Position numbers and translations under genes: made by a program
Notes under the pieces: model-generated
Seen by the model: only the letters and a program-made list of their open reading frames with translations
Told to the model about the DNA's origin: nothing
Databases searched by the model: none
Origin: Engraulis encrasicolus
Taxonomy: Eukaryota > Chordata > Actinopteri > Clupeiformes > Engraulidae
DNA: 64,000 bases
Reading direction: 5' to 3'
Assembly: GCF_034702125.1 (NCBI RefSeq)
Contig: NC_085861.1
Coordinates: forward strand, 49,152,889-49,216,888
In this document: piece after piece, positions 1 through 36,395 of the stretch
How the letters are laid out: each line of letters begins with the position of its first letter
How positions within the stretch are numbered: position 1 is the stretch's first letter

Positions 1-150
1 AGATTATGAGAGAAGGACATCGTACAGGATCCTCGTTTTCTTGTTTAATGTGTTGTTTTTTTATGCGAAGCAGCTGCTTGCTAACCCTTGAAGTTTGATG
101 AGGTATGGCCCAGCTGAACGTGCGTGTACGTGCATGTGTGTGTTCAACAG

Positions 151-2130
151 AAGGCCTTCCAGGGCACCGTGGTCACAATTGAAAACTTCCTGTCGTGGAA
201 GGCCAACTTTGAGCGTGACATGAACGAGTTGAAGAAGAAGAAGCTCAAAGAGGAGGAGCAATCAGGGAAGATTAAACTCACAGGTAACTCAAGCTCATAA
301 GTGCCGGAAAGATAGATACAGTTCAGTTCAGTTCAGTTAAGTAGCTTTATTTGTCCCAGTATGGGCAATTGTTGCACAGTAGTAGTAGTAGTACACCATA
401 CACACACACACACTTACTTCATACATAAAAACATTATAAACACAAGAAACACATAAAAAGTTTAGGAATAATAAAATAATGATAAAAGCATGGTGGAGAA
501 ATAAAGTAGTGCAGTAAGAATATATAAAAGTCTATATGTGCGCTACACATGACTATCTGCATTAGACTACCAGTGGTGCATTGGCATCCCCACTTTTGGG
601 TTCCCTAAATGAGGCTTTCTTAACTTCTACTGCATACAATTGAGTGGAGTGCAGTAGCAGTGACATTGTTAAGAAATAAAGAATCAAGAATGGGTGCGAT
701 TTTCTTTCATTCTTTGGCTGATCAATATAATGATATATACGGAATGGAATAAATACCAACTTTCCCATATATTAAAAAAAAGCACCACCACTGGCACCCT
801 TGCTCACACTACTCTGTTAAACATGTTCACCGGTGACAATGAGAAGTTTATTTTTGTGGCCCTGCATTAAATTATTGTCTGTGTCTTTTCCAGATGTCAG
901 ACGTGCTGTACTGTAGTATGGCACAGATCAATTTTCCACACGAAATAAATATCCATTGATCGATCAATCCTACCAATCTAACAAACTAATTAAGAATCTT
1001 AAGGCTAAAAGTAGCAGGACATTTACAAAATTAAGCCTCTATATTCGTTGTGAATAACACCACAGGAAGAGTTCATATTGGCCAATCAACTTGCTGAACA
1101 TGTTGCCCTAGTATGACCATACAGCACTTGTCTGGTAAACCAAGCCATTGTACTGAACTGCATTTTCTAAAGAGGGTCGTGTGGGCTGTGCTATATTTTC
1201 CAAACATTTGCTTCATGGAGGTGTAGGGCAATCACAGAGATTATGTGGAAATTATGATTAAAAGAAGCTTCTTTTTGCACATTCCTGAAAATTAACATGA
1301 ACAAGATTCGCATTAGCAGTACTCATTTGTTGTCCTTTTACTTTTCTGTTCACTCGCAGGAAAACAGCTGTTTGAGACAGACCATAACCTGGACACGTCA
1401 GATATCCAGTTTCTGGAAGAGGGTACGGAAGCTCTTCTTCACACCTTTCCTATCATGTATTTGAATAATGCATCAAGTGTAGTGTTGCAGTGTACAAACA
1501 CACTGGAGCGTTCCAATATGCGACCATGCGTTCTCCACTTCTGCTAGTGGCCTCACGTTTTGCTGATGCCTCGCCTCTGTGGAGAACACAATTAAGTTTC
1601 CCATTGTCAGCCTTGCCAAAACTTTTGGGGGACTATTCTTCATTTACCATCCTGTTTGAAAATGAGAAAAAGACAATTGAGCTTTTGTGAGATATTGAAA
1701 TATAATGCTGTTGTTAGTGATGTCATCATGACGTATTACTTCCTGGTTTGAGGCCACAAGCACAAGTGGAGGACGGGAGTGGACATATTGGAACGCACCC
1801 ACTGCTGCTTTTGTTTGTAGTGAACAGGTGCTCAGGAAGATGTGTCCTTCCAGAGTGTAACTCAACTCCTCTCTCTCTCTCTCTCTCTCACTCACTCACT
1901 CACTCACACTCTCTCTCTCACTCACTCACTCACTCACTCACTCACTCATACTGTTTTTGATATTTTTAATAAGGTCCCAGCTTAAAAGGTTTTTAATTTT
2001 TTAGAATGTATTGATATTAATAAGTGTATTTAATCTATTAATTAATATAGTAGTTGTAGTTTTGTAAATGTGATGTAATGTTGTTGTCCATGATATAGCA
2101 ATAGCTGCTGAAATGGCAATACATGTAAAC

Positions 2131-2162
<32 letters not shown>

Positions 2163-2303
2163 TCTCTGTCTCTCTCTCTCGTGACATCAGCTGGTAACAA
2201 CGTGGAGGTGGATGAGTCACTGTTCCAGGACATCGATGACTTGGACCTGGATGAGGATGACCCAGATTTTGACCCATTAGCGCTTGGTAGCGACGAGGAC
2301 TGA
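151..2303 (+). CDS. rwdd1: RWDD1, 3' part (last three coding exons)
   Basis: RWD-domain protein 1 (DFRP2) is a small cytosolic protein that, in mammals, binds the GTPase DRG2. Only the C-terminal part is here; upstream exons lie outside the window. Exons: 151-283, 1360-1422, 2191-2303. Each has AG before and GT after, phases join in frame, and the stop is TGA at 2301-2303. The first exon encodes the end of the RWD fold and the basic helix (TIENFLSWKA, then Lys/Glu-rich). The second encodes KQLFETDHNLDTSDIQFLE, nearly invariant in vertebrate RWDD1. The third encodes an acidic tail (VDESLFQDIDDLDLDEDD) ending in LGSDED. The last acceptor is preceded by a TC-rich tract (2161-2180). A possible ATTAAA poly(A) signal is at 2593-2598. 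Identification is by recognised protein similarity and by the ZUP1-KPNA5-GPRC6A neighbourhood. Confidence 0.93.
315..540 (-). repeat. Possible LINE 3' tail with short tandem repeats
   Basis: A (GTTCA)n run, then AGCTTTATTTGTCCCAGTAT and GGGCAATTGTTGCACAG, followed by TAG and CA repeats. This resembles the 3' end of fish non-LTR retrotransposons in reverse orientation; a comparable TTTATTGACAAAAATCACAC piece lies near 37728. No coding frame remains. Confidence 0.35.
1485..1808. mobile_element. MITE-like inverted-repeat element in rwdd1 intron
   Basis: The left end contains GAGCGTTCCAATATGCGACC and the right end, read on the other strand, GGTGCGTTCCAATATGTCC. Further inward both arms carry TCCACTT(C/G)TGCT(A/T)GTGGCC. 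This terminal inverted-repeat layout of about 320 bp without a coding frame fits a non-autonomous DNA transposon. It is followed by a CTCT/CTCA simple repeat at 1868-1947. Confidence 0.55.
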
Positions 2304-2390
2304 AGCCACGGGAGGGTCTCAGCTTTTCTGGGGGGGAAAAGCGCGGACTGATGGGCAGAGCAATGCAACCCAACACTAGGCTATGCTATG

Positions 2391-2444
<54 letters not shown>

Positions 2445-3662
2445 ACCACCCCTTAATTGGGCCATTCCAGCTGGAAAAAAACAGACTGTCTTCTCTGCAA
2501 TCAAGCTGAAATAAGTGATGACGTGACACCATATCTTGTCTCGTCCGTGCAACTTTTTCCACATACCCCCATGTGATTTCTATGCCTATGCCATTAAATT
2601 CATCACACGACAACTCCAGGCTTGTTTTCGCTCAATGAATTCTCGATTCAAACACCGTTGTCATTGAATCATTATAGAAATCCAAAATGACAAAGTACTA
2701 CAATGTAACATTACCTGTGCTGTGTGCGACATTTTATAGTTGGAACACATTGGTCTGCCTTTCCTGCCTGTCTGAATATAAATTAGTTATGGTTTTCAAT
2801 GGAAAAGGACAACCATTTTACAAAACAGGCATACACATTATATGGCTCAGTGTGGAGATGTGATCTAATACTCTCCATTTCAACCAATATTTATGTCCAC
2901 ATGTTTCTCCCACCCACACACACACACCGTATATCTCCCCTTTCTCCGGAAGGTGGTGTGCCTCAGTGATGTTTCAGCAGTAGCACACGTCAGGGCTGCC
3001 AGGCAGTGCCACTATCGTATGGATTTTTGCTTGTTTGTGTGTTTTTAGTGGAAGCTTATTCATTGCAGCATATCAACCACCAATTACTAATTAATTTATG
3101 GGCATTAAATGCTATTGTGCCTCCTGACGTCTGAGCCCGAAAAAATTGAGACAAAAAAAAACCCACATAGCACAGAGTCCTAACAGCTGCACAGATTTTG
3201 ACAACTCTGTGTGTTCCAGTTTTAGAGGTTTGATCAGGCTGTCGTGTTCTGTGGGTTCAAATTTGTAAGGCTGTCCGTCATTGCAAAGTACAGAATGTGA
3301 AGATCCCTTGTGGAATATTGCTGGAAGGATGCTTAGGTTGCAGTACTGTAGCTTGACCAGATGATGGCAGAAGCAAGCCGACAAAATGCATGTAGCCATC
3401 TGGTAAAGGAATTGGTTTATTATGGGAAAATTGATAAACACAGAAGCAAAATAATAAATAATCAATGTTGTACTGGCCAAGATTCAGTTGAACATATTAT
3501 CTGATAACCACATAATACTGTGTCAAACAGTATATATGGACAAAACATGCATAAAATGTGATATAATTACATGTGATCCGTTGTTCCAGCAAACATTTAA
3601 ATCTTATGTACATTTGAGAGGCTTTAATATATTTGTGTACACGTATGTGCATGTGCATCATT
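2304..3662. other. Intergenic spacer between rwdd1 and the sulfotransferase
   Basis: This holds the 3' UTR of rwdd1 (+ strand) and the 3' end of the sulfotransferase (- strand); the two genes converge. A (CA)n microsatellite lies at about 2393-2441. A candidate AATAAA for the sulfotransferase is the complement of TTTATT at 3416-3421. No further gene seen. Confidence 0.6.
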
Positions 3663-6600
3663 TCACTCCTGGATGTCCCATTTGAAGGAAAGTGGAACAT
3701 CTAGCATTTCTTCTTGAAACAACTTGTCAAAGCGTTCACTTTGGGCCACACTAAACAGGTTCTTCCAATCACCAATGGTCCCTGGGGGGGAAAAGGCTTT
3801 GATATGATTAAACAAGACAGGGATAAACAGAGGATGCCATTGCATGCCATCAGTGTTCTTGTAAGTAATGGTTTAAACAAGTCTCTTACCAGACAACATA
3901 GATTGTTGTTAGATTGTTGCTACTGAATGTGCAATTGTTCAGTATGAAGAGAAAACTTGATTTGAAACTAGGTTGAAGCATTCAGCCGCAATAGTACACT
4001 CCTTTAAGCAAGGGGGTCTTAGTGTAATTTAAGAGATATAAATGTTATAAAAAAAAGAAACTGAAAATATTATCTACCTTTCCTGAGGAACGAGCCCTTC
4101 TCATGGTTGAGGAGTGTGGCTGGTATTTGTGTGTAGTTTGCACAAGGGTTCTGCATCATGCTGTGGAACCGAGCGTTCTCTACCACACTGGCTATTTGGC
4201 TGTCGCTGAGGTCTTTATCCAGGAACAAACACACTCGTTCCACCACAGACCGCAGGTCCTGTAACACACACATCCACAATTTTTTACACCAGTAGTTCTA
4301 AAAATGGGACGGGACCCCTAGGGCGACCATGGAGATATTGCAAGGGGGTTGCAGACATAATAGACTTTTACAAAAGCGGGCGGAAAACACAGGCTAATAG
4401 TTAACATAATTCCATACATTAGTTAGTAACAGCACTCACTTATAAGGCCAGAATGTTTTTACTTTTATTGTGAATGTTAAATTGGAATTCAGCAATATTG
4501 ATGGACAAATAATGTTTGGCGTTTGGAATATGGGGCAGTGGGGGTCGCAAAAATATTCTTGGTCCAGGCAGAAAATGTTTGGCCTAATAATAAGCCTCAC
4601 AATGCCCCCTTGACCTTGCCATAAGCCTACAAATGCCCCCCTTAGTATTAAAGAATAAAATAGACTAATGACCCTCAATTGCAACTGAGCACCCCACACA
4701 CACTCAGCTGCATGCTTCTAAATGCCCCCCAGATTGCTCCCTAATGCCCCGTGGGGGACTAGAGCTCCTGTTGAGAAACACTACTGTAGTCTAATAAACA
4801 GATGCACACATACATATGTTAAAGGCAAGCCAGAGATACCTGAATCATGTCCTCATATGTGACATACAGCATGTTCATTTCTCCCTTGTGTGAGTGGTAC
4901 GTCTTAATGTGCTCAAACCAAGTGTTGCCATACACTGTAACACAGAGACAATTGAACCCAAATTAACTTCATTAATGTAATAATATCATTGAGTTGAAGA
5001 CCTGCAATTGGGTTGAACTTGCAAAAGACACCAATACATTTTTTCAACGAAACACTGTGATATATTATACACAATAAGATCCTCAAAATCACTTTTATTG
5101 AGGCCTACGAGGGCACAATTATCTCCTTTCCCAATATGGCTACAGTACCTGATCCAGCCAAGAACTTTTCAAAGAAGTCACTGAAGTTCTTCGGGGTCTC
5201 CAACATTGTTGCAAAGTGGTGAAAGAAGTAGTACGACACCAAGACATCTTTGGGGTTTCTTGCGAGATAAATAATCTAAGGACACAAATAGAAATGCCAA
5301 AACAGAAAACTCAGTCGGAGGAAATTTAACCGTCATCTTCAATATGTTACACATTGTCAGAGAACATCATTACCAAAATTAAACATACCGGTATTCTTAA
5401 AAAGTACAGTAGACTATGATTGCATGGAGAAAGAGGGCTCAGTGTCATTTTACAGGTACATCAAAACATTAAAAGCCATTCTATTCTCTCCAATTCTATT
5501 ATATAGATAAGTAAAGACATGGTGTAAACATTGAAACTAGAAAAACTACTGACTTCAGCTTAACCACGATGCTTTACTGTACCTTGGCTTTCTTCTGCCT
5601 GAGTCCAGCAGGTAGCAGCTTGAAAGGCAGGTGTGTGACGCGCAGGCGAGGGGAGGACAGGGGAGCCTCCACAAACCCCCTCTCGCCACCCTGCACCTCT
5701 ATCCAGGGCATACGCTCCGCGTTAGGCCGACCCGCCGCGGCACTCACATCACCCTTGGCCTCGATGAGGAGAAGGATCTGCTGCATCCATATGGTGCCTG
5801 AGGAGGACGCCAAAATGATGACACATGGTGAACTTTGAAATACTGCTCTCCTGCTCATTCGTGTGAACTACTGCTGCAGCAACAATATGGTGATGACATT
5901 CATGTTCAATATTTCATGTTCCAATAAAATGTCATATTCCAAGAGACCAAACATGTACACATGGCAGTCCTCTGAGATTTATAGCTTTTTCTATAAAAAG
6001 GTGCACTGTGCAGGAAATGGACAAAAAAGACACTACAACTATGCTGCTCATTGATCATCACTACAACTATGCTGCTCAATTTGATATTTTCAGGAAAGTT
6101 GACTATGTAATAAACTAATATTTTCTAGTATGGCCCAGGTACAGTCATTTTTGCAGCTAAAAATGTCTATTTCTGGAAATTCAAAACCATGGACCATGGA
6201 GAAGATCCCCCTTTTCATGTATGAAAAGTGCAATTTTCATAGTCATAATGAATACTTCGAATTTGATGGGAGTGGTAAGTATTCATGAAGAATGAAACAT
6301 TAGTGAATGGCTAGCATGTTTTGTGGAAATAAACAACTAAAAGTATTGCACAGTGCACCTAAACAAATGGTTGAGGAATACCCTTCACTCCTGGCACACC
6401 TGTACTCAGACAGCTAGGCTACAGTGGAGAGTTTCGGCAAATTCCAAGTTGAGCAATTCCAGTATATGCACACACCTGATTTGGGGTAGGTGATGAGGAA
6501 GATGTCAGAATCTCTGATTTCCCAGCTCTGGATCCGGTCTACTTCCTCGGGAGAATTGATGCCGGGGATCAAGTACAACCCCTGGTGCTGGACCAGCCAA

Positions 6601-6913
6601 ACGTCCGGGGAGTGCGTGGTGATTTCCCCACCTGCACACACATACAAATCGTCTTCAGTGGGCTTTCTGCGAGTCACACACATTCGTTGCCAACATGGTA
6701 CAGTAATTTAAAACATAAAAGAAAAACACACTAAAACATTGTGTTGCTCTTGTTACTGTTAAGACATTTGAGCAACACGCAACTGAAACTAGACGTTACT
6801 TACTGTAGAAGTGTCGGTCACCGTTTACGCGCCACTAGGAACACAGGCGCACGATGCTCACCTGTCAATTTCTCCCCGAGGCGGTCTTCGGCGTCTTCTT
6901 TGCGACGCTCCAT
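3663..6913 (-). CDS. Cytosolic sulfotransferase, SULT3 (amine sulfotransferase)-like
   Basis: Transfers sulfate from PAPS to small hydroxyl or amine acceptors in the cytosol. Coding exons in transcript order: 6913-6862, 6631-6476, 5797-5583, 5275-5149, 4934-4840, 4258-4078, 3781-3663; 945 nt, 314 residues. The 127-, 95- and 181-nt exons match the classic SULT exon lengths. Visible motifs: PAPS loop TYPKSGTIW (about 65-73), catalytic His in VTHLP (His125), 3'-phosphate residues in ARNPKDVLVS (Arg147, Ser155), and the C-terminal RKGTIGDWKNLF (about 274-285). The start is the ATG at 6913-6911, which splices in frame to the next exon. The C-terminal part (SFLRKGTIGDWK, FDKLFQEEM) looks SULT2/SULT3-like. 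Mouse Sult3a genes also lie near Rwdd1, which supports SULT3. The Lys usual two residues before the catalytic His in SULT1 enzymes is Val here. The substrate cannot be told from sequence. Confidence 0.88.
4290..4786. mobile_element. hAT-like MITE remnant in sulfotransferase intron
   Basis: It begins CAGTAGTTCTAAAAATGGG and ends GTTGAGAAACACTACTG, a degenerate form of the common vertebrate CAGTGGTTCTCAAA hAT terminus. Internal sequence is C-rich and repetitive (AATGCCCC motifs). No clear target duplication, so it is old or the ends are not exact. Confidence 0.4.
5999..6360. mobile_element. Non-autonomous DNA element, copy 1 (AGGTGCACTGTG ends)
   Basis: Inverted termini AGGTGCACTGTG and CACAGTGCACCT bound about 360 bp. 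The interior closely matches 50341-50695 over its length (shared ACCATGGAGAAGATCCCC and TTTTCATGTATGAAAAGTGC). It lies in the sulfotransferase intron between the exons at 5797 and 6476. Confidence 0.7.
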
Positions 6914-7814
6914 AGCCGTAATTCTCAGAAAGACTGTCCGCGGAAGGAGTCAGAGAAGGGATATTATAGGGTACTGAACAAATACTTACATGGATCCGAA
7001 GTGTTTGTGCCTGAACATTCGCACACAGCACGTTCGTTACTGATCCATTACGCCACCCATTACAACCACTCAGTGGCCACAGTGTTCCCAGGCCAGTATA
7101 CTTAGAAGAATGCGCATCGTAAATGACGCTGTAAAACATCTCCACATAAAAAGCATGAAATCTTGGGCGAAAGTGAAGGCGTCAGTGTGGCAGAAGAACA
7201 TTTTCTTCTCTTTTTTAAACACTAGGCTACATAGTTGAGTAATATGTATCATTAATGGAAAAACTGCACTGAGGGCTACTAGTGTCATTTGAAAGGGATG
7301 CTAAGGAAACATTCATGAGTAGTTTTAAACAGATTCGGGTAGTCTGGTTCCCAGACAGTTGGGCAACCTCTGCCCTGAAGTTTACAGCAAAGATTTTACA
7401 TCCTACTTAAATTCTTCCTGGATGAAATCTTTAAAATAATGGCCAGCAGAACGGAATGACCATGTGCATCAGCATCTCACGACAAGGGCATTATTCAAGT
7501 ACCCCAATACAAGTCCAACCTGCTGCAGGACTTTCACGCACTTAGGTCAGTCCTTTTTTAATTAAGAAAATTCCAAAATGATAACAATAAGCACTATATG
7601 ACATGTTGCAACCCCAAAAAAGTAAAGCCACAGTAATAAAAACACAAAAAGCAGTATGTAGAAACTGTTATTTCTTTATTATCACACATTCTATAAAACA
7701 CACAAATTAAAGTCCTTTAAAACATTGAATAGTCAAAGAAAAACAAACAAACAAACAAATAAAAAACCCTGAGTAGTCAACATAGTGGATGCCTCCAGCA
7801 GAGCCAGGGTGTGC
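6914..7814. other. Spacer: sulfotransferase 5' flank and zup1 3' UTR
   Basis: The 5' flank of the sulfotransferase starts at 6914; the 3' UTR of zup1 occupies the right side. A poly(A) signal AATAAA for zup1 is the complement of TTTATT at 7675-7680, about 135 bp past the stop codon. Nothing else recognised. Confidence 0.5.
7675..7680 (-). terminator. Candidate zup1 poly(A) signal
   Basis: The minus strand reads AATAAA about 135 nt downstream of the zup1 stop codon, at a plausible distance for a short 3' UTR. Confidence 0.45.
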
Positions 7815-15407
<7,593 letters not shown>

Positions 15408-15959
15408 GGTGTGTGGAGGCTTATTTTATCCAACACTCAGCTAGTTCTACATTCAATTTGCTTAGCATGCACCAGGACAGTTACAGATTTCAATATCGGA
15501 CCTGGCGTAACACTGACTATACACAACCTTTACCACTAGTAACAGAAACTCACGAAGTTCTCAAACATCCACTATCACAAACGAAAGGTTGTTGGTGTTG
15601 ACTAATAGCCAGAGAGGAAATAATCTGCTAGAACTTCATTTGACAAACCCGTCCATTAGCTGGTTTGACCGATGCCAAGTTACACACTAAGAGAAAATGT
15701 ATAATAATTTGCGTTAATTTGACACACTCAACGTGAAGTTGTATCGTTAACTTAATATCATGGACCCACACCTTTCTGTTAGCCTCAGCGGTTTTCTTTT
15801 CGCTTTCCATTCATGTTTTGTTCGTGTTTGGAAATCGGTAACCGGATATGACGTTTATTGTTAACAACCTTTTTGACAGAACGTCGCCATATTGCTCTTA
15901 GCTAGGGCTGCGAGAGAATTTTTCTTGGTCAACATCTTCATTAAGTTGTTTCTTGGTTT
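15408..15959. promoter_or_regulatory. Shared bidirectional promoter region of zup1 and kpna5
   Basis: The two start codons diverge across only 552 bp, so both 5' UTRs and promoters must lie here. At 15886-15894 the sequence GCCATATTG matches the YY1 core (CCATNTT), about 65 bp before the kpna5 ATG. ACCGGATATGACG at 15841-15853 resembles an ETS site next to a CRE-like TGACG. No TATA box in an obvious position. The transcription start is inferred, not seen. Confidence 0.55.
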
Positions 15960-31971
<16,012 letters not shown>

Positions 31972-32851
31972 CCCCCAACCCCCACCCTCTCTCCATCCTA
32001 GAACCAAAACCTTGTGGCCCTCTCTAATCTTCATTTTAGCCCCCCAAACGACCTTACCCCGAAGGCCTGAGCTTTCAAGGTCCTGTCGGAAGACCAACCG
32101 GCTCTCCATTCCTACCAACTCTACCAATCGTTGTCGACCTTTACGCCGCCCCATTTGCCCTCAGCTCAGTCTATCGGCAAGTCGCCTGTCAAAATGCCCA
32201 GTGGCCTACTCTACTCATCCCCTGTCTCCACACAAGAGGTGCTACTAGAGGTGCTAGGTCCAGGAGTAGCTGACAACTGGGGGAACGGGGCATTGTTACA
32301 GAGAGCTGGAAGACCATCTGTGTCCCTCCCTTGTGTGGTTTCGATCCTCTTTAACTCATCTAGCCAGCAAAATTCCCAGAAAATATCTGTCAAGACTGGG
32401 AGGGATGGCAAACATATCATTCTATTTTTTTGTGTGTGTAACATTAATATAATTATTATTATTACTATTGTTGTTATTATTATTATTGGCACTGGTGTCC
32501 TCAAAAAAAAAAAGACTTTTTACTTCATATCCCTTTTAGAATGTGAAACTACCTCTGCAGTTATCGCAAAAAGCACTCATGTGACTCGTTCAAATGCACA
32601 TGGCCACCAGTGGAGGTGGACGTTTATGCAGTAGCCTACGTGCAGGTATTTCCCTCTGTTTAGAGAGGGGTCGCTGAAATACAGTAGAGATATGTACGTA
32701 GAAGAAGCAAAGTTAAACGAAACAGACTACAAAGCAACAATAAACAAACGTACAAGGTGAATCATTCATCGATCATTGGAATTAACTTTATGGACGTAAT
32801 CCCCGTTTTTAAACAAGAGACATCTACTGGTTCCATAGCTCATCTGCCTTC

Positions 32852-32892
<41 letters not shown>

Positions 32893-32899
32893 ACCCCCC

Positions 32900-32936
<37 letters not shown>

Positions 32937-34570
32937 CAAGCTAAATAGCTACATGAAGCAGTGCAGGACATCCAGTATCCAACTCTTTTCCGTGTGTGAG
33001 TGTAACAATTGCTGTTCCATGCCCCAGGCCACTCTCCGCTCTCTCTTGTAAGAGCACCTGGCCATCGGGGGATATTGTCATATCGAGGCCCATGTACCGT
33101 GTTTCTGTGACGTGGAGGGAGGAGGAGGAGGAGGAGGAGGAGGAGGAGGAGGAGGAGGAGAGACTGAGCAGGACGGACTGCATTTCGGAGTGCTGAGTTC
33201 AGTGGAGGCCCTTGGGCCAGTGGCACCCTGGGGTTATGGGCTGGTGGCAGCTGTCTTGGCATCTAAACAAGGACTTGCCACTTCTGCCCCCCACCCTTTC
33301 CCTGGCTCCCCTCCTTCCTTCCTCCTATCCTTGGTTTGCTTTCTGTGCTTGTGTTTTGATCTTTGATGCAGTCGGTGTGTCATAGTCAACTTATAGAAGA
33401 CAATTTATCTCTTTGTTTTTTTTTGTGTTGTGTTACATTAAATTCAAATTTCGGAGAAAAAAAACAAACATTTTTCATCTCAAGTAAGCAGAGGATGTTT
33501 TGTGAATTTCCATTTCACTTGTAAAAGTGCAGCAGTACTTTCAGATTTTGACATCAGGAATTGCTTAGATTAACTAAAACAAGGAAAATAAATCTGTATA
33601 TTATATATACATATGTAAGCTCTGATTTAGTTTTGTTTTGTTTTGTTTCCTTTGGTGTTTTATGAGAAGCTTCTGTAAAGACTATAGGTCGGCATTATGT
33701 GAAGCTTCATATGCAGTATCTGTGGTAGAGAAAGAAGTGGGAAGTTGCGATGGATGTCCCTGCTCTGATTCCTTGCAGCTCTGTGGAGAAGAGTGGGGTG
33801 TCTTTTTTTTGTTTGTTTCCTCTCTCAGAATCTGGGGTATGTTTCCCAACAGTGTCGTTGCTAACTTAACTTGCGACTTACTTGGTTGTAATGCAATTTC
33901 CCATTGGCAACTTAGTACCGGTAAGTTGCTAATTGGTTAGCAACAACACTCAAGAAACGGGGTCTCTCGGTGCAGATATGAATTTTCGCCCATATTTGCC
34001 ATGTGTTGAGGTCTGCACATGACTACTACTTTTTGGCAAATTTTGACCTCTTACCATGTGCACCTGTGACTCAAATCAGGTCTTATAGAACCCTCTCTCT
34101 CTCTCTCTTGGAATTGAAAAGTTCTCCCCTGAAATCATGTTACTTTTGAGTTTTTGCGCTATTTTATTATTATTTATGTTTTATGATTTATTTTCTTTGA
34201 CATTTTTCTGTGACAATTTAGTGTCAGTTCAGAAGGGGAGGTTAAAAAAAAACAATATATGGAGATTGTAAAATGTGTTTTTGGTTGACCATCAAGAACA
34301 TTTAATCATGTATAGTTTTCTAAAAAAAAAAAAAATGTCATGTTTGTACTGATTGTATGACTTTTGTGTGTATGTTAATTAACTTTTGTGTTCTTCAGAT
34401 TTTTTTTTTGGTCTGTTTGTGTTCCTTCATAATTTGTTCCCCTTTTGGTCAATTGAAAGGGGTAACGCAGAAGAGTCTCTGCTGTGAAACCAACCTTAAG
34501 AGGAGTATTTTGAGCTCCACTCTGAAGAATGTTGACATTCATGATGGAGGAGAACAAAAATAAAAAAAAA
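31972..34570 (+). other. kpna5 3' UTR and downstream region
   Basis: Follows the kpna5 stop codon. Candidate AATAAA signals lie at 32739-32744 and 33587-33592; which is used cannot be told. Contains short TC and CA repeats (about 32860-32930), a (GGA)n run at about 33115-33160, and AT-rich sequence. Open frames across the GGA repeat are compositional artefacts. Confidence 0.5.
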
Positions 34571-36287
34571 CATTCTGTTCCATGAAAGTCCCATTCTGCA
34601 TAAGTTTTTACTATCCTGCATAAGCAAAGATATTATATTTCATTTGGGATTCCCTGCTCTGGTTAAAGGCTCAGATCTTCATACCTGATTTCATTCCATC
34701 CAGTCAGGTGTCTTCTAGTTTTTATTACACAAATATGCTTTTGCTGTGTTTGTTGTAACAGAATCTTTGTATGTGTTTGGATATGGTCAAGGACGCTTTA
34801 GTTTGAGCGGTGGATAGGCTAGACTTACTGTAAATGTATCGCTGCACAGGGGGAAGATTCTGTAGTTCTCCACTTTGGTGACCTCTATTGAGGAGGAATT
34901 GAGTTGATGTCATCTGCACTGTTAATTGCGTGCAGCGGCTTAACGCAACAGTTACAGTGTATGGAGTATTTACGTAAATGGGTGTAAACAAAAGCCTGCA
35001 CATTTCAACACATTGTTCCTCACAAGAGGATAGGGCTCGGTTCCAAAACTTCTGGAGGCGGATGTTGTGACAATTGGCAAATACGTATAGTTATTTACCT
35101 GAAATGCCTATGCTCTTCTTCCTTTTGGCCCCAGGCCAGTGAGTAACTGGCCTTGTCTGACACGCCTAGTCATGCTCGTATAGCGTGTCACCTCACCAGA
35201 CAAACCCGTGACCAAAATACATGGATGTGATATGATTGTCAATGCACTTGATGACAACCTTCTTCTCAAGGAATTGATTTGGTCCTATTCAGGGAATTTG
35301 TCACTGGGTTCCACTGAACTGGTTTACTGCTATTTGTTAGAACAACACAGTTGAATGTCACAGCTCAAAGCAGGTCCATGTCCAAATACTCAAACATTGA
35401 AATTACAGTGCAATTTTTTTTTTATTAAAAGAAGATAAATACAGAATGTGTTGTACTGTATCTGATTGGGCAGTAGACAACTCTTGACAAGGGAAAGTGC
35501 CCCCCAGTTGCCATCAGTGCAGAGCCATGTTATTACAATAGTAAATATGTTCTTGTAAAAAAAAAAAATGAAAAAGACGGCTAGTGCTTAGTTTTAGGTT
35601 TCCATCTACTATCGGTGTAGAAGAAGAAACCTCCACTAGATCTCCTGGTCTGCCTGACTCGATCGCTTAGGGCTACCGTAGTAGACCATGGAGAGAAAGA
35701 CTACAGGTGGATCTGGTTTCAGCCAAGTGCCTTCCATGTTAAATAGACCCTAGTCTAATACCTGCTCCCCCCCAGGTGGCAAAGCAGTTTCGGTTGGGCC
35801 AGAGCCGTACGGTTCTGGGTTGGGCTTGAAATCCTCAGTGGACCACTTCCGCCTCCACCTCAACCCCCCCCCATTACCCAACACCCACTATCGTCTTGAT
35901 ATCGCACCTTGTCCAGATAACCTGTACAGAGTCAATATCGTCTCTGGGTAAATATTTGCACTGAAAGATGGGCGTTATGACCGTTGTTTAAATCTCTGAG
36001 TCCACATAGGGCCATCTCTTCTTCCTTCAGGACCAATATTTACTTGACGTGATCGAAGCCAAACGTGTTCGACATTTAAACGTTTATTGTTACTTATGGA
36101 GGGGGAAGGGGTGGGGATGGTACTTTTCCTCTTAACCTCCAGTTGCCTGTTTTGTAATCACATGCTTCTGTGTTGGTTGTATTTCCTCACACGTATGCTT
36201 GCTCAAATAGATCATATGACTAGATGTGTCTGAGCCCCCACAAAATTGTCTGTTTTTCGAAACACTGGCACTCATGTGGCATGTGTG

Positions 36288-36395
<108 letters not shown>

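Noticed and set aside
33112..33366. Poly-Gly or poly-Glu protein near 33.1 kb
   Set aside because: Frame across a (GGA)n repeat downstream of the kpna5 stop codon; no splice or homology support.
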